Shown here in pieces: positions 11,324-28,817 of a stretch of DNA of 64,000 nt. Source of the stretch: Axinella damicornis (Eukaryota; Porifera; Demospongiae; Axinellida; Axinellidae); assembly GCA_963931865.1 (NCBI GenBank), contig OZ007515.1:11109663-11173662 (forward strand), read 5' to 3'. A program made the position numbers and the translations under genes. Under the pieces are notes generated by a model, which was not told where the DNA came from, searched no databases, and saw only the letters and a program-made list of their open reading frames with translations. How positions within the stretch are numbered: position 1 is the first letter of the stretch; each line of letters opens with the position of its first letter.

Positions 11324-14300
11324 TTAAAATGTACTTCGACCCTCCCTCTGAAGGCAGCTGTTTACACAAGCAATCACGTTCTCATCTGTTGTGATGAGAG
11401 TACGGTTGCCTTGGGATGCATGAAGTGCAGAGCACTCGGGCTCAAGCAATGAAGACAAATGGACGTCACAGCTTGGATCCACATCCATAATGAAAGGACC
11501 CAGTAGAATTGTTGCAGATGACGACTGGACCCATTGTTCAATAAATCCAACTATCTGGATGGAAGAGTAGTTGCCAGTCCCAATGGCAACGCTTCGGTAT
11601 GTAACTTGATTCAAAGTGCTGCGACAGCTTAGCTTTCCAGGTCTCACAAAGCCTGCGGGGAAACTGCAGTTGCAGAGGTCACTGACAGCCTTAGCTACTG
11701 CCGCCCGAACAGCCTTTTCCACTTGGGTCACTTTCTTAGGGTGCAGCTGAGTACAAGATAGGAAACAACTCCAATTAATGTTGAGGAGTGTCCACTCTGT
11801 ACATGGATCTCAAATTTGCACTTACCATCCATTCTGAACAGTGCTGTATTGGGCCTACTTTCACCTGAAACAGGGATTCATCTGTCGGGAGATACATTGT
11901 CATAGGAGAAGAATTGTGTAGTAAACAAGAGACACTGGTGTTTAGGGAATTTTTTGATTTCACTACCTGATGCTGGCTGCTGGGTGCGGTGAAATGTAGC
12001 TATCTAGTAATAATTTTTTGTGGCTAAATATTTTGTCAGACAAAATCTATTAGTTGCAGTGCTGAAGCATTTACTGCTTGGTCTACTGTCAATTTCAGAG
12101 AGAGAATTCCAAATCTTGCTGGATCACTGTCAACGTCACTGCCATCAGCCAGTAGCTGACTCTACATGTAGTTATACCAGCGCATGAAAGAGGATATGTG
12201 ACCGCAATCTAGAGCCTTAGCTACCAATGGCAGCTTCCAAATATCTGTAAGCGATGAACAGTATTCTCTCCCAGCAGTCTCCATTTCCGTCTCTCACACA
12301 ATCACCCCATGCAATACTCATCAATCAGCTTGTGCACGAAAACAAATTGCTTCATTGTCCTACTGGTTTTGGCAAATCTTTCCTAGTGAACTGTTCACTC
12401 TACTTATATGGTGTAATTGCTAAACTATAAGCTGCTTAAATGGCCCAAAATGGATGTCTACTATAAAGGTGCTTTGCATGAGCAAGCCCTTTTGAGTAAA
12501 CCTTCACCCATTTAGCTAAACAATTTTTAACAACATTAATTAAAGTCTGCGATGGGAGAGGGATTGCAATGACTTTCTCTATGTACCTCATTCCCACAAT
12601 GATAGCTAGTTGTCTTAAAATAGCTAGCCATTATTTTGTCACGCCATACTGAATACTAGAGACTATATTGGACTATATTGGTGTAGTGAACCCTCTCCTG
12701 ACTACCAGAGCTGTACCAACACTCAAGCAATGCCTTCGTAAAAGTCTTAGCATTTGTAATACATTCCATCAGAAGCTGTCATGCAGGTCTGAACACACTG
12801 GAGCATGGCAAGACAAAGGACAAAGTACAATATACTATAGGAAGTCACATACATACCCTTAGGTCAGAATTCTAAGGTTATCTCAGGTCATAGTTTCATG
12901 CAGTCCCTTGAGACATTATGTAATTGGGAAGCTACTGTTAGATGGTTGTAGCAAAAAAGCGGCACATCTGTTGGTGATCTCCCACATAACCACAAATAAT
13001 TTATGAATATCATGCAGCAGGACATGCTTCTATATGTCCCAGCCACAACACAGTCATAATTATATACAAGTTATTTATGTGACTTCCTGCATGGTTGTAT
13101 TTTATCCTTCATCCTGTTATCAAAAATCTCTTCAAGTGGACAGAGATAGAGTTGCTTGAAAGAAATGAGAAAGTCCCCTCAATGCAGGAGTCAACCCATT
13201 TGTCATGCTTACCAAAGGTGACTGTGGATCCTGTGGTCAGTGCAGACGTCTTGGCTTTGTACACCTCGGCCTCTCCTCCAATTACGATTGCAGTGGAAAC
13301 CCGAAACTGGTGCTGAAGCTGTGGGGTAAAGTCCCGAATCATTAACACAGCAGCGGTAGAGCTTTTGGGGTGTTTTGTGGTGAACTCATCGATCGCTGTA
13401 TTGCTCTCATTTACAACAGCTTTGTAGTGGATATTGAAGTGGGAAATACTCAGACCACTCGAAAGCAAGACATCCCAGGACAAGCTTATTGCAGTGGCAT
13501 TGACCACAGAGGCTTGAACATTCATCACTGTAGCATCTGAAACAAATTATATGACAATGTCATAAAAATGCCAATCAAATATTCCAAGCTATCTAGCTTA
13601 CACACGTTTAACATCCAAATAGTGGTTGCTTTTCACTGTGATATTCATGCCTGTTTGCAGCAGACCGTGACAGGTGTAATTCCCTTTCTGCTGTGCCTGC
13701 AACGGATGGAATGTTAGGGTCAGAGTGGACGTATTCCCCGATCTCACTGGTCCATTAATCTTAATGCCATCTCCAGAGGTAAGCAGTGCAACATGCGCAG
13801 GCTTTATCCAGGCCATTGATGATGGAATCGTTTCACTCGATGTGATCTGGCAACTCAGAGAGTATGTACCCCCCTCGACAGGGAAACCAGAAGCATGAAT
13901 GATAACTTCTGGTAGTGGTTCTGTATTGGCATAAGACATATACACAAGTTGCAGTCATTGTTGGTACACAGTAAGGGCTGGGTCTGCAACTTACCATCCA
14001 CAACAACTTGAAAGGTTTTATGAAGGAAGGATACTCCTCCAGTCTCAGGGCTGACAACTTCCACCCTGACACTGTATAGCCCAGCATCTGCTGCGACAGC
14101 ATTTTGCAGAGTTAAGTTCATATCATACTTGTGCTGAGCTCCATGCGATGAAACTCCAACACGCCCACTCGGCAGACATGGCCTGCGATGATTGTTGCCG
14201 GCATTGGGACAAGCGTAAAGCAGAGTTTGAATGCTCACAACACCTTTGAATAACTGCATGAGCATCGTCGTTTGATTTTTATGACTACTTCCAGAACCAG

Positions 14301-15181
14301 AGTATTGAATCCTTGTGTCTAGGACAGCACTTTGGCCAGCAGTGACATGGACTGGATGGGGATGGGAGCATGACCGTTGATCCAGGTTTGAGCAGCTTGT
14401 AAACGAAGCTTTGCCTGCAGTATACGTTTTGTGGATAGACAGGAATATTGATGCAGGAGTGTACAACTGCTAGCTAGGCCATCTGAATATTGTACTGCTG
14501 CTTATACAGTAGCCACCTTCATTCTGTGAAGGGTTCAGGACATCTATAGTGAGTGGTAATAACCCAAATGGAAAGAAATCTTGTAAATTGAAGACTAAGA
14601 AGTTTATGAGAGCTCAAGGAAGAGTCTGGTATGATATAGCTATAGGTAAGTTTTCCGTCTCAATGGAAGCCACCTACAATCACATTCTTCATGTAAGTTG
14701 TATTAAATCATACTGCTCAACTGAACTTACCTAAAACATATATGCAAGCAGCATTTACTCTCCTCTGCGATCCAGTCCGTGCATCATGGACTATACACTG
14801 GTATGTTCCTTCATCCTCAGATATTATGTTGTTGATTTGTAACCTGGTAGAGCTTGTGTAGTACTTTGAGCCATCCGCAGCAATGCCCTCTCCTTCGTGA
14901 CTCCACTGAATAGATGTTGCTTCCACTCCCCCAGGTATGCTACAGTAGATGGTGACTGTAGATCCCTGACCACCAAGCACAGCTGCAGGAGTATTAAGGT
15001 AGCTGGTAGATTAATCTCTGCAGTTAGTTATCTGTTCTATAGCTTGAGGTGATCAAGTACAATATTTAATGATTCCTTAAAGAGCCCGAAACTTACATAT
15101 TTCGTTTGCACTGCTTGATCCAACAATTGTTGCTGTTCCAGCCAATGCACACAGAAGAGTCACGATCTTCACACACGCCAT
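11324..15181 (-). CDS. Secreted or membrane Ig/FN3 adhesion-type protein
   Basis: Five minus-strand exons join cleanly, every junction in phase 1. They are 15181-15097 (signal peptide, MACVKIVTLLCALAGTATIV), 14982-14731 (Ig, with YCSIPG, IQWSHEG and YQCIVHD), 14414-13995 (a second, longer Ig-like unit rich in cysteines near its start), 13920-13606 (Ig, with SLSCQIT, AWIKP and YTCHGLL) and 13536-13213 (FN3-like, with ISLSWDV and a Gln-His-Gln-Phe-Arg-Val-Ser strand). Phase 1-1 exons are the usual arrangement for shuffled Ig/FN3 modules. Further coding exons probably follow: about 12161-12075, 11861-11823 (VKVGPIQHCSEWM) and 11745-11324, the last ending in a stop. Those three fit each other in phase 0, but their link to the FN3 exon needs one more exon that I could not find. 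No transmembrane segment is seen. The role is likely cell-surface or secreted recognition, and the ligand is unknown. The last exon donor (CGTGTGT) of the third Ig is weak. Confidence 0.65.
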
Positions 15182-15496
15182 CCTTGTTGTATGTCCTCTG
15201 AAAGTAATGGTAGCAACCTCAGTTACACAAATACATGCTGTTGCTGCTTTTATACCAATTCACCAGGAATTTCATGTAAGGGGTTTTACCTCTGTGGTCG
15301 TGTGACATTCGCCTTGTGTAAACTTAATCAAGTCACTTCCTGCAATGCTGTAGCTTGCCCTCTGTCCTGCAATTCTGATCCTTTTATAGCTACATGTACC
15401 TGATGTAGACAGCTAGGCTTCCTGTCACATCTCATCAAGTACACCAGACCATCACTAGTTCTTTCTCTGTAGCATCTGCTGGGATTACCCTTCTGA

Positions 15497-15606
15497 ATAA
15501 CTTTAAAGAGGCTTACAGATTTCATTTGCACTGCTTGATCCAACACTTGCCACTGTTCCAGCGAGTGCACATGCACAGAAGAGTCATGATCTTCACACAT
15601 GCCATC
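15497..15606 (-). pseudogene. Duplicate of the adhesion-gene signal-peptide exon, frameshifted
   Basis: The minus strand repeats the signal exon (ATGGCATGTGTGAAGATC...) and keeps a GTAAGC donor. A 4-bp net gain after the CTTCTGTG segment shifts the frame, and a stop follows within the exon. The surrounding 15390-15800 also parallels 15100-15400. It looks like a local duplication whose upstream copy has died. Confidence 0.8.
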
Positions 15607-16029
15607 CTTGCTGTAGCTATGTCCTCTAATTTTAATGGTAGCAACAATTAACACAAAATTATTCATTTGCTGTTGCTGCTTTTATACCCATCACCAGGAA
15701 CTTCAAGTAGGGGTTTTTACCTCTGTGGTCATGTGACACTCGCCTTGTGTAAACTTAGTCAGGTCACTTCCTGCAATGCTGTAGCTTGCCCTCTGTCCTG
15801 CAATTCTCCAATGTGAATCTCATATAGCTAATGTGCCATTGTGTAGACAGCTAGGGATCCTGTCACTTCACCAGACTACCATCAAGTACACCAGGTCAAT
15901 ATATTACAGACTATCACTAATACTTTCCCTGTAGCATCCGCAGAGTTACCCTTCTTGTTCTCGTTTGACTAGCAGTACTAACTGTAGTCCATAATATGCT
16001 GATGAAAATGCTATGTGTGGTATGTTTAA

Positions 16030-16145
16030 CCCCAAGATGCCTGTGATCCCATGGTCAGTACTGACGTCTTGGCTTCGTATACCCTCTCTCCTCCAATTAT
16101 TTACTGTAGAAACCTGAAACTGGTGCTGAAGCTGTGGGCCCGGGT
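16030..16145 (-). pseudogene. Relic of the FN3 exon
   Basis: It is similar to 13215-13330 of the intact gene: it shares GGTCAGTACTGACGTCTTGG-like, CTCTCCTCCAATTA and CTGGTGCTGAAGCTGTGG segments. It is shorter and interrupted, and lies upstream of the intact gene together with the duplicated signal exon. The two look like ends of one partly deleted gene copy. Confidence 0.75.
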
Positions 16146-16149
16146 AAGG

Positions 16150-18060
16150 AGTGCATACGAAATAGATCTTCACGTATTTGCCATTGTTACTATATGCATT
16201 GTACATCCTCTGGTAGCAATCACCTACTGCCTACACAGGTTCATTTCCTGTTGCAGATACTTACGCCATCAGAACCAGATTTCTATTTGAAGCTTGCTAT
16301 CACTATAGGCCATTCACCTTGTGTAAACTATGTCATTAAGTTTGTAGTATGAATTTAATTACAATTGCAAGTAGCTACATACACAAAGAGATAAAATTAT
16401 TTTTCAGGTTGCTTACTCCATCTGAATGTTAACTCAAAAGGTGATGTAGCTGGATATTTAGGTGTTCTAACAACCTTGGTCACCACTACATTACTGAGCC
16501 TGTTCGTTATTGAGTGCTTTAGTGGCAGCCACACTCCTGATAGCTAGTGCAACTCATGCACTGGAGGGGAAACTATTGCCTCTGGTGTTAATATCACATC
16601 AGTTTATGCCTATATATCGTACCAATTGATCATGTGAGTAACAATATATTATGCTTAGAATCTAAGCCTTAGATGTCGATGAAACTTCAACCAACAACAG
16701 GGCACCTTGAAACTCAGTCCCCTACAACTGGCTGTGCATTCCATGCTGCACCTGTATAAAAGAACCAGATCCACTGAATCCAGCCGTGAACATGCTGAGT
16801 GTAGCTAATGTTGCTGACTATTCTTGCTAGGTGTTAGCTATTGCATTTCATAGGATGTTGTGGTGTTGCTATGGAATGTGTTTGGATGATGCAACGCTGA
16901 TGCTCCTTGCCAGCATGTGGCTATATTTTGTGCAAAATGCCTTGTAATGACATTTGTGTTAATAATCAATGTCCTTACTTCACTTCTACCTTCATTCACC
17001 TAGGATCATGCTTCCAATCATGACATAGCTAGTTTACACAAGGTGAGTGCCATGCATAATTAGGACAAAAAGGTTCCAAAGGGTGAGTCAGAAATATTTC
17101 CCTTCAGTTCTTACTAGTGATGGATGGTGTAGGTGATTGCTGCCATCTGTACGGAGTGGCTCAGATTTGTACTCGATCAACACTCGCCATCCAGACTTCC
17201 CGCAAATTCAGTATTTAAACCACATCCGGCCGGCTGGAAACGCGCCCCGCCCCCCTCTCAGTTCAAAGGTTACGTATGCGATCGGCTCTCCGGTCCGTAA
17301 CCGTTCGATCTGAGTACGAGTATGTTATTATACGGAACCAGAATGGGATCGCTTCTGGTCATGTGACGCTCAACTGACTTGCATCTGCAGCTGACAAGTC
17401 TCATCTAGCTCTGAGACTGTGCATGCTTGTTGCGTGCTCTTCTGCTGTCATTGAGTGATATAACCGTTGTGAGTGCATTGACTTACTTTTATGGGTGTAT
17501 ACCTGTGTTGTAGGAGGGTTAGAGGATGCGGGTGGAGCAACTTATTTATGGCTGAATGGCTCAGTTCCATGGTTACCCACTACCCAATTCACTGCCTGTC
17601 CAGGCAGGTGTTCGTTGCAAAACTGTGCACATGCATATGCATCTATGCACAGACGTACTGTAACACTGATTTGATGTAGCTGAGCCTTTGCGTCTCACGT
17701 AGCCAGACTGGTTAACCCTTTAAGCCCTATTGACGCATAAATGGTGGGAAGAATTCGGTGGTTAAAGGGTTAACTGCATGCCCACATAAGATTGTTCTGG
17801 CGCGCACCCTGAACTGATGGTGTGCGCTGAATGCATAAAAGTATGTTCTTTTGGTGTAAAGAATTCCATAGTTAAAGGGTTAAAAATAATACACGGAAGC
17901 AGGACGTAAGGTGGACATAGGGGAGTGGGACCTATAGTCGGTTCAGCAGGTCCTAGATTAGTTAATCATCCAGTTGACTAGGTTCGAGCACTCCACAGCT
18001 AGCCAAGACTCAGATAACTCCACTCGGTCAGTGCTGTAGGGCCCCGCCCCCTACGTCCAC
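16150..18060. other. No supported gene
   Basis: Intergenic. Around 17712-17885 the motif TTAACCCTTTAA and its complement TTAAAGGGTTAA recur as inverted repeats, and similar motifs are at 59800-59910, so this is probably another small repeat family. A short frame with a plausible acceptor at 17510 has no recognisable product. Confidence 0.45.
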
Positions 18061-18582
18061 CTGATGTCACTCGTGATGAAACATACCTTCCCCGTTGTAT
18101 GCATCCATGTAGTAGCAAACCAAAGAGAGAATGATGCAAGCCTAGCTAGGAACAAAGCTTCTAAGTCAATTGCAAGGTCTAAGCAACCCACACTATTGAC
18201 CTTGGGAAGTTGGCCACCTTCAATGGTGTCTTGGCACTCTACTTTTGGAGCAAAACTATTGGGCAGTTTTAAGGCCTTCAATGAAATCTCCCGTGTAAGT
18301 GAAGGCAGAGCTTAGTGGGTGGGGCTCCTTTAGTGATCAGGCGCGCCAACTGTGGGTGGTTCTGGGAAAGCTGCAGGCATGGAACGAGGACTGGCAGGGA
18401 GAGGGGGAGTGTCTATCAAGTTGTTGACCCAAGTAAAATGGAAACTTCCTCCTGTCGATTTTCACCATGCAAAAACTTTTGTCAAACTGACATTCTAGCA
18501 ACCCTACATGTATTGTTTGTACTATTCTAGACTGATATTGCATTTTCTGGTTTACTTTCCAGCTCTAGAGGGAGCAAAGACA

Positions 18583-22541
<3,959 letters not shown>

Positions 22542-22665
22542 TGATGGACACCGTTGCAATATGAAATGTGGTAGTACAAATAGTTCTCGGGGTTTTTTAA
22601 TGACATTTTGTGTTAATGATTTTTACAATGATTTTACAATGATGGTTATTGTAGTACTGTTATTT

Positions 22666-22708
22666 TACCTCGTTCCCAGGTCGCCCTGGTGGCCTGGGAA
22701 CGAGGCTA
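22666..22708. mobile_element. Palindromic mini-element shared by both LITAF copies
   Basis: CCTCGTTCCCAGGTCGCC, then GGCCTGGGAACGAGGCTA. The same element is at 27004-27047 downstream of copy 2, with an almost identical centre, so it was present before the duplication. A second, more decayed hairpin follows each (22734-22770 and 27059-27093). Confidence 0.85.
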
Positions 22709-23141
22709 AGCACTGTTGCAACGTACTGAACTGGTCTCGTTCCCGCTTGCCGAATTGGGAACGAAATAGTTTCAGTCGGACAGCTGTGTTGACGTCATTT
22801 ATAGGTGAGCGGAAAGCTACCGGTACCTGGCTGCTGTGTAGATTTTGTTGGCTACCTCACTTGGAGTCCAGGTCAGCGAGTCGTTGTAATTATGTCATGA
22901 AGGATTGCTCTACCCGAATCCGATGCATGCTATTTTTGCTGAGAACTAGCTAGAATATGCCACTCCAGTGAGTCCAGTGTTTCTGTATAGTGCCTGGCTC
23001 ACAGGTGGGGTGCTCTGTGAATGTGGGGACTATATACAGATATATCAAGTATGGCAAGAATGTGGTGAGAATGGCCTGAGAAATCTCTTCAGCCCAACAT
23101 CCATATATCTCCCCACCTGATTTTCACAGCCAGAAATGGGA

Positions 23142-23462
23142 TAGTCTGGTCCCCAGACCCAACCCACGAGTAAGGGTCAGGGCAAATGAGCTACCCTTCC
23201 GTTCCGCGTGGCCAAGGAGTTTCATTCACTGTATATCATAGTTGTAGTTGAGAAGCCACAGGCACTGGACTCGCGACCGATATGAATAACATTATGTACA
23301 CATGTATAAGTTATCGCTATTCATCAGTCACACGTACTATACTAGTTAATGTGCAGTTTTCCATAATCAACACTTTTGCCAGAATGCAGTGCTCAGCTAC
23401 GCTGAAGCGGTAGTTCATTTGCCCTGGCCCTTACTCACAGGTTGGGTCTGGGAACCAGACTA
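23142..23462. mobile_element. Long member of the palindromic family, 321 bp
   Basis: Its ends are TAGTCTGGTCCCCAGACCCA and TGGGTCTGGGAACCAGACTA, with inverted arms of about 60 bp that include GGGTCAGGGCAAATGA. GAAATGGGA (23133-23141) and GAAAAGGGA (23463-23471) flank it, a 9-bp duplication with one mismatch. Confidence 0.82.
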
Positions 23463-24274
23463 GAAAAGGGACTGCCATTATACCGTAAATCTATGTAGTC
23501 TTGCATTGCCAGACCACGGTCCGCACCGAGGGAACGAATCTGGCGTATGGCCATAGAGCACCTTAAATGACAGCAATCACCAAAGTAAGGCTGTGACCTT
23601 GCTGCACTTGATTTCGATTTCTACTATGTTCCGGCTCTTGAGTCAAGACACTTCTTGCTCCGGTATCTTCAAGTTTAGTCACCACTCGGACTCGAATTTT
23701 GAGTTTCCCCACTAATCTCATACTTCTGGTAGCATGTGACTGCTGTGAGCAGCTGTGAAGCCAATTGAAGTCAAGATTCTATGAGATTAAGATAAGAAAC
23801 TTGAGCCACCTCTGAAAATCAGTGGTTTTATGGATGGTGGTTTTATGGATGAAGCAACTTACCAGTCTGTCGAGCTGGACCAGTTTCTCTTGTGAGCAGT
23901 AGAAATACAAACTAGCAATACACAGGACTATTGAGAACTGCCTTCAAAAGTATCTTGGCAATACCTCGACTACTTTTGGAGCAAAACTATTGGGTATAAT
24001 TTTTAAGGCCTTCCAATAAAGCATAGTTAATGAAAATCTCCAATGTATGTGAAGGCAGAGCTTATTGGGCGGGGTTTCGTCAATGATCAGTCACACAAAC
24101 TGTGTGTGGTTCTGGGAAGGGAAATTGTTTACCCACGTAAAAGGGAAACTTCCTCCTGTCGATTTCACCACTGTGTTATGGAACTGACATTCTAGCAACC
24201 CTATTGTCTGTACTATTCCGAGGTGGAATGATATTGCATTTTCTGGTTTACTTTCCAGAGAGGGAGCAGAGATA

Positions 24275-26885
<2,611 letters not shown>

Positions 26886-27713
26886 TCATGAACACCACTA
26901 CAATAAGAAACGTGGTAGTACGATGGCTCTCCCATTTTTTGACAATCTGATTCTGGATTTTTCAATGATGTACATGAACTCACAGGATGTGAATATTATT
27001 GATTTGCCTCGTTCCCAGGTCGCCCTGGTGGCCTGGGAACGAGGCTAGGTACTGAGGTGGTCTCGTTCCCGCTCGCCGGATTGGGAATGAAAATAATTTC
27101 TGACGGACAGCTGTGTTGACGTTTGCAAGGTCAGAGCTTACTAATTGCAGCGGTGAGCGAAGCAGTGTTGACTACCTTGCTCGGAGTCCAGGTCAGTGAG
27201 TCGTAATGATGTCATGAAAGCATGCTCTACCCGAACCCGATCGATGCATCCTGTTGCTGGTATATATGCCTAGTATAAGGGATGGCATGGATGGTGCCTG
27301 GCTTGCAGGTGGGGTGCTCTGTGAATACATGTGAATGGCCCGAGAAAGCTCTTCAGCCCCACATCCACGTACCTCCCCACCTGCATGCTGATATCATATG
27401 CAACCATCCAGAAAAGGGACTTACCATATGAATTTATGTAGTCTTGCATAGCATACATGTAGCCAGACCCCTAGGGAAAGGGTCTGGGGCATGGCCGTAG
27501 AGTGGCTTGTCGCTCAGGAATTTTAGTTAGTGTTCTATTCCAGCAATGACGTAAGCGACAGTGACAATTTCTACCACGTTCCATATCTTGAGTCTCAAGA
27601 CACTTCCTGACCCTTTCCCTCGGGGTCTGGCCATGCGAGACTAAGACCTATCCTGCTACATGTAGACAGTAAGTTATCCATCTTGAATAACACTTTGCAA
27701 TGCAGGTATATAC

Positions 27714-27778
27714 TAGCCTCGTTCCCAGGCTCCTTTTTCGTCGGCGCGTGCAGGGGGAGGAGCCTGGGAACAAGGCTA
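27714..27778. mobile_element. Palindromic mini-element, 65 bp, perfect 9-bp repeat
   Basis: TAGCCTCGTTCCCAGGCTCC, an asymmetric centre containing GTGCAGGGGGAGGAG, then CCTGGGAACAAGGCTA. GGTATATAC lies at 27705-27713 and 27779-27787. Confidence 0.92.
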
Positions 27779-28817
27779 GGTATATACACGCTCTGCGGAA
27801 GTACCAATAGATCTTCACGCACGCCTTGCTCATAACTAGTTGCTAGCGTGCGAACCATTCGATGCACCATGGCTTGGCAGCTGTCAGAGGGTTCAGGGGT
27901 CATGTCCAAACAATTTTGCTTGAAATATCATCGTGAGTTTTGACCCCTCCCTCCAATCATGATGTCATGTAGCATGGTGCTTAGCTACAAACTGCTTGTA
28001 CCTGCTGTTGAAATACAGTTGATGACAAACGAGGTCATTTGAGCCATTCTTGCACGGTACATTAACAACGGCACATTGACTAAGCGATAATGGTGCTGAC
28101 AGTTGCTGAGTTTACACATCTGGTGTTCAAACGTTGCTCGTATATGTTGCTCGGGGTGGGCGCTTGATACGTACTCTACGGTATGCATGTAATACGTACT
28201 ACGTATGTATGTGTGTGTGTATGTACGTAATGTATTCCGTGAGCTGTCACACATCAAACAGCTATATGAGCTCACCTTCATGTATTTCGCACAGAGACCA
28301 TATTCTCCTAGGAGATGGTTGCTGTTGCCGGCAGGATTTCTATAGTTTTCCACATTGACTGTGTAATTGCACAATCGTCAACCGTGAAGCCAGCATTCTA
28401 TGAGATTAAGACAAGCAACTGAACCACCTCTGAAATCGGCGATACTGGTTTTATGGATGAAGCAGCTTGAGAAATACCAGTCTATCGAGCTAGACTGATT
28501 TCTCTCGCTCACAGATCAGCAGTAGAAATTGGTTAGGAAGAGAAATTGGTCTAGCTAGATAGATTAGAGAATTGCTGAATGGATGACATGCAATACAAAA
28601 AATGCCCAGCCTGACTCTGATGTAGGGCTCACTAGTAAGTCCAAAGAGAGCTTTGAGTGTATTAGTAATGGCCCGACTACGCTTACTACAATGTGTATTC
28701 ACAGCAGGTGTCATTAGTGAGGCACTTGCATCCAGTAGCAGTAGCCACTAACTAGGTGATGGATATTGGCCTCAATGATGTGATGTCTGTATGTTGTGTT
28801 CCCTAGGGCGTACAGGA

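Noticed and set aside
27595..27909. Frames containing SLVPRL...PGNEA-like peptides (also at 22516, 40526, 48510, 58147)
   Set aside because: These recurring peptides are translations of the palindromic mini-elements. They are not conserved protein motifs.
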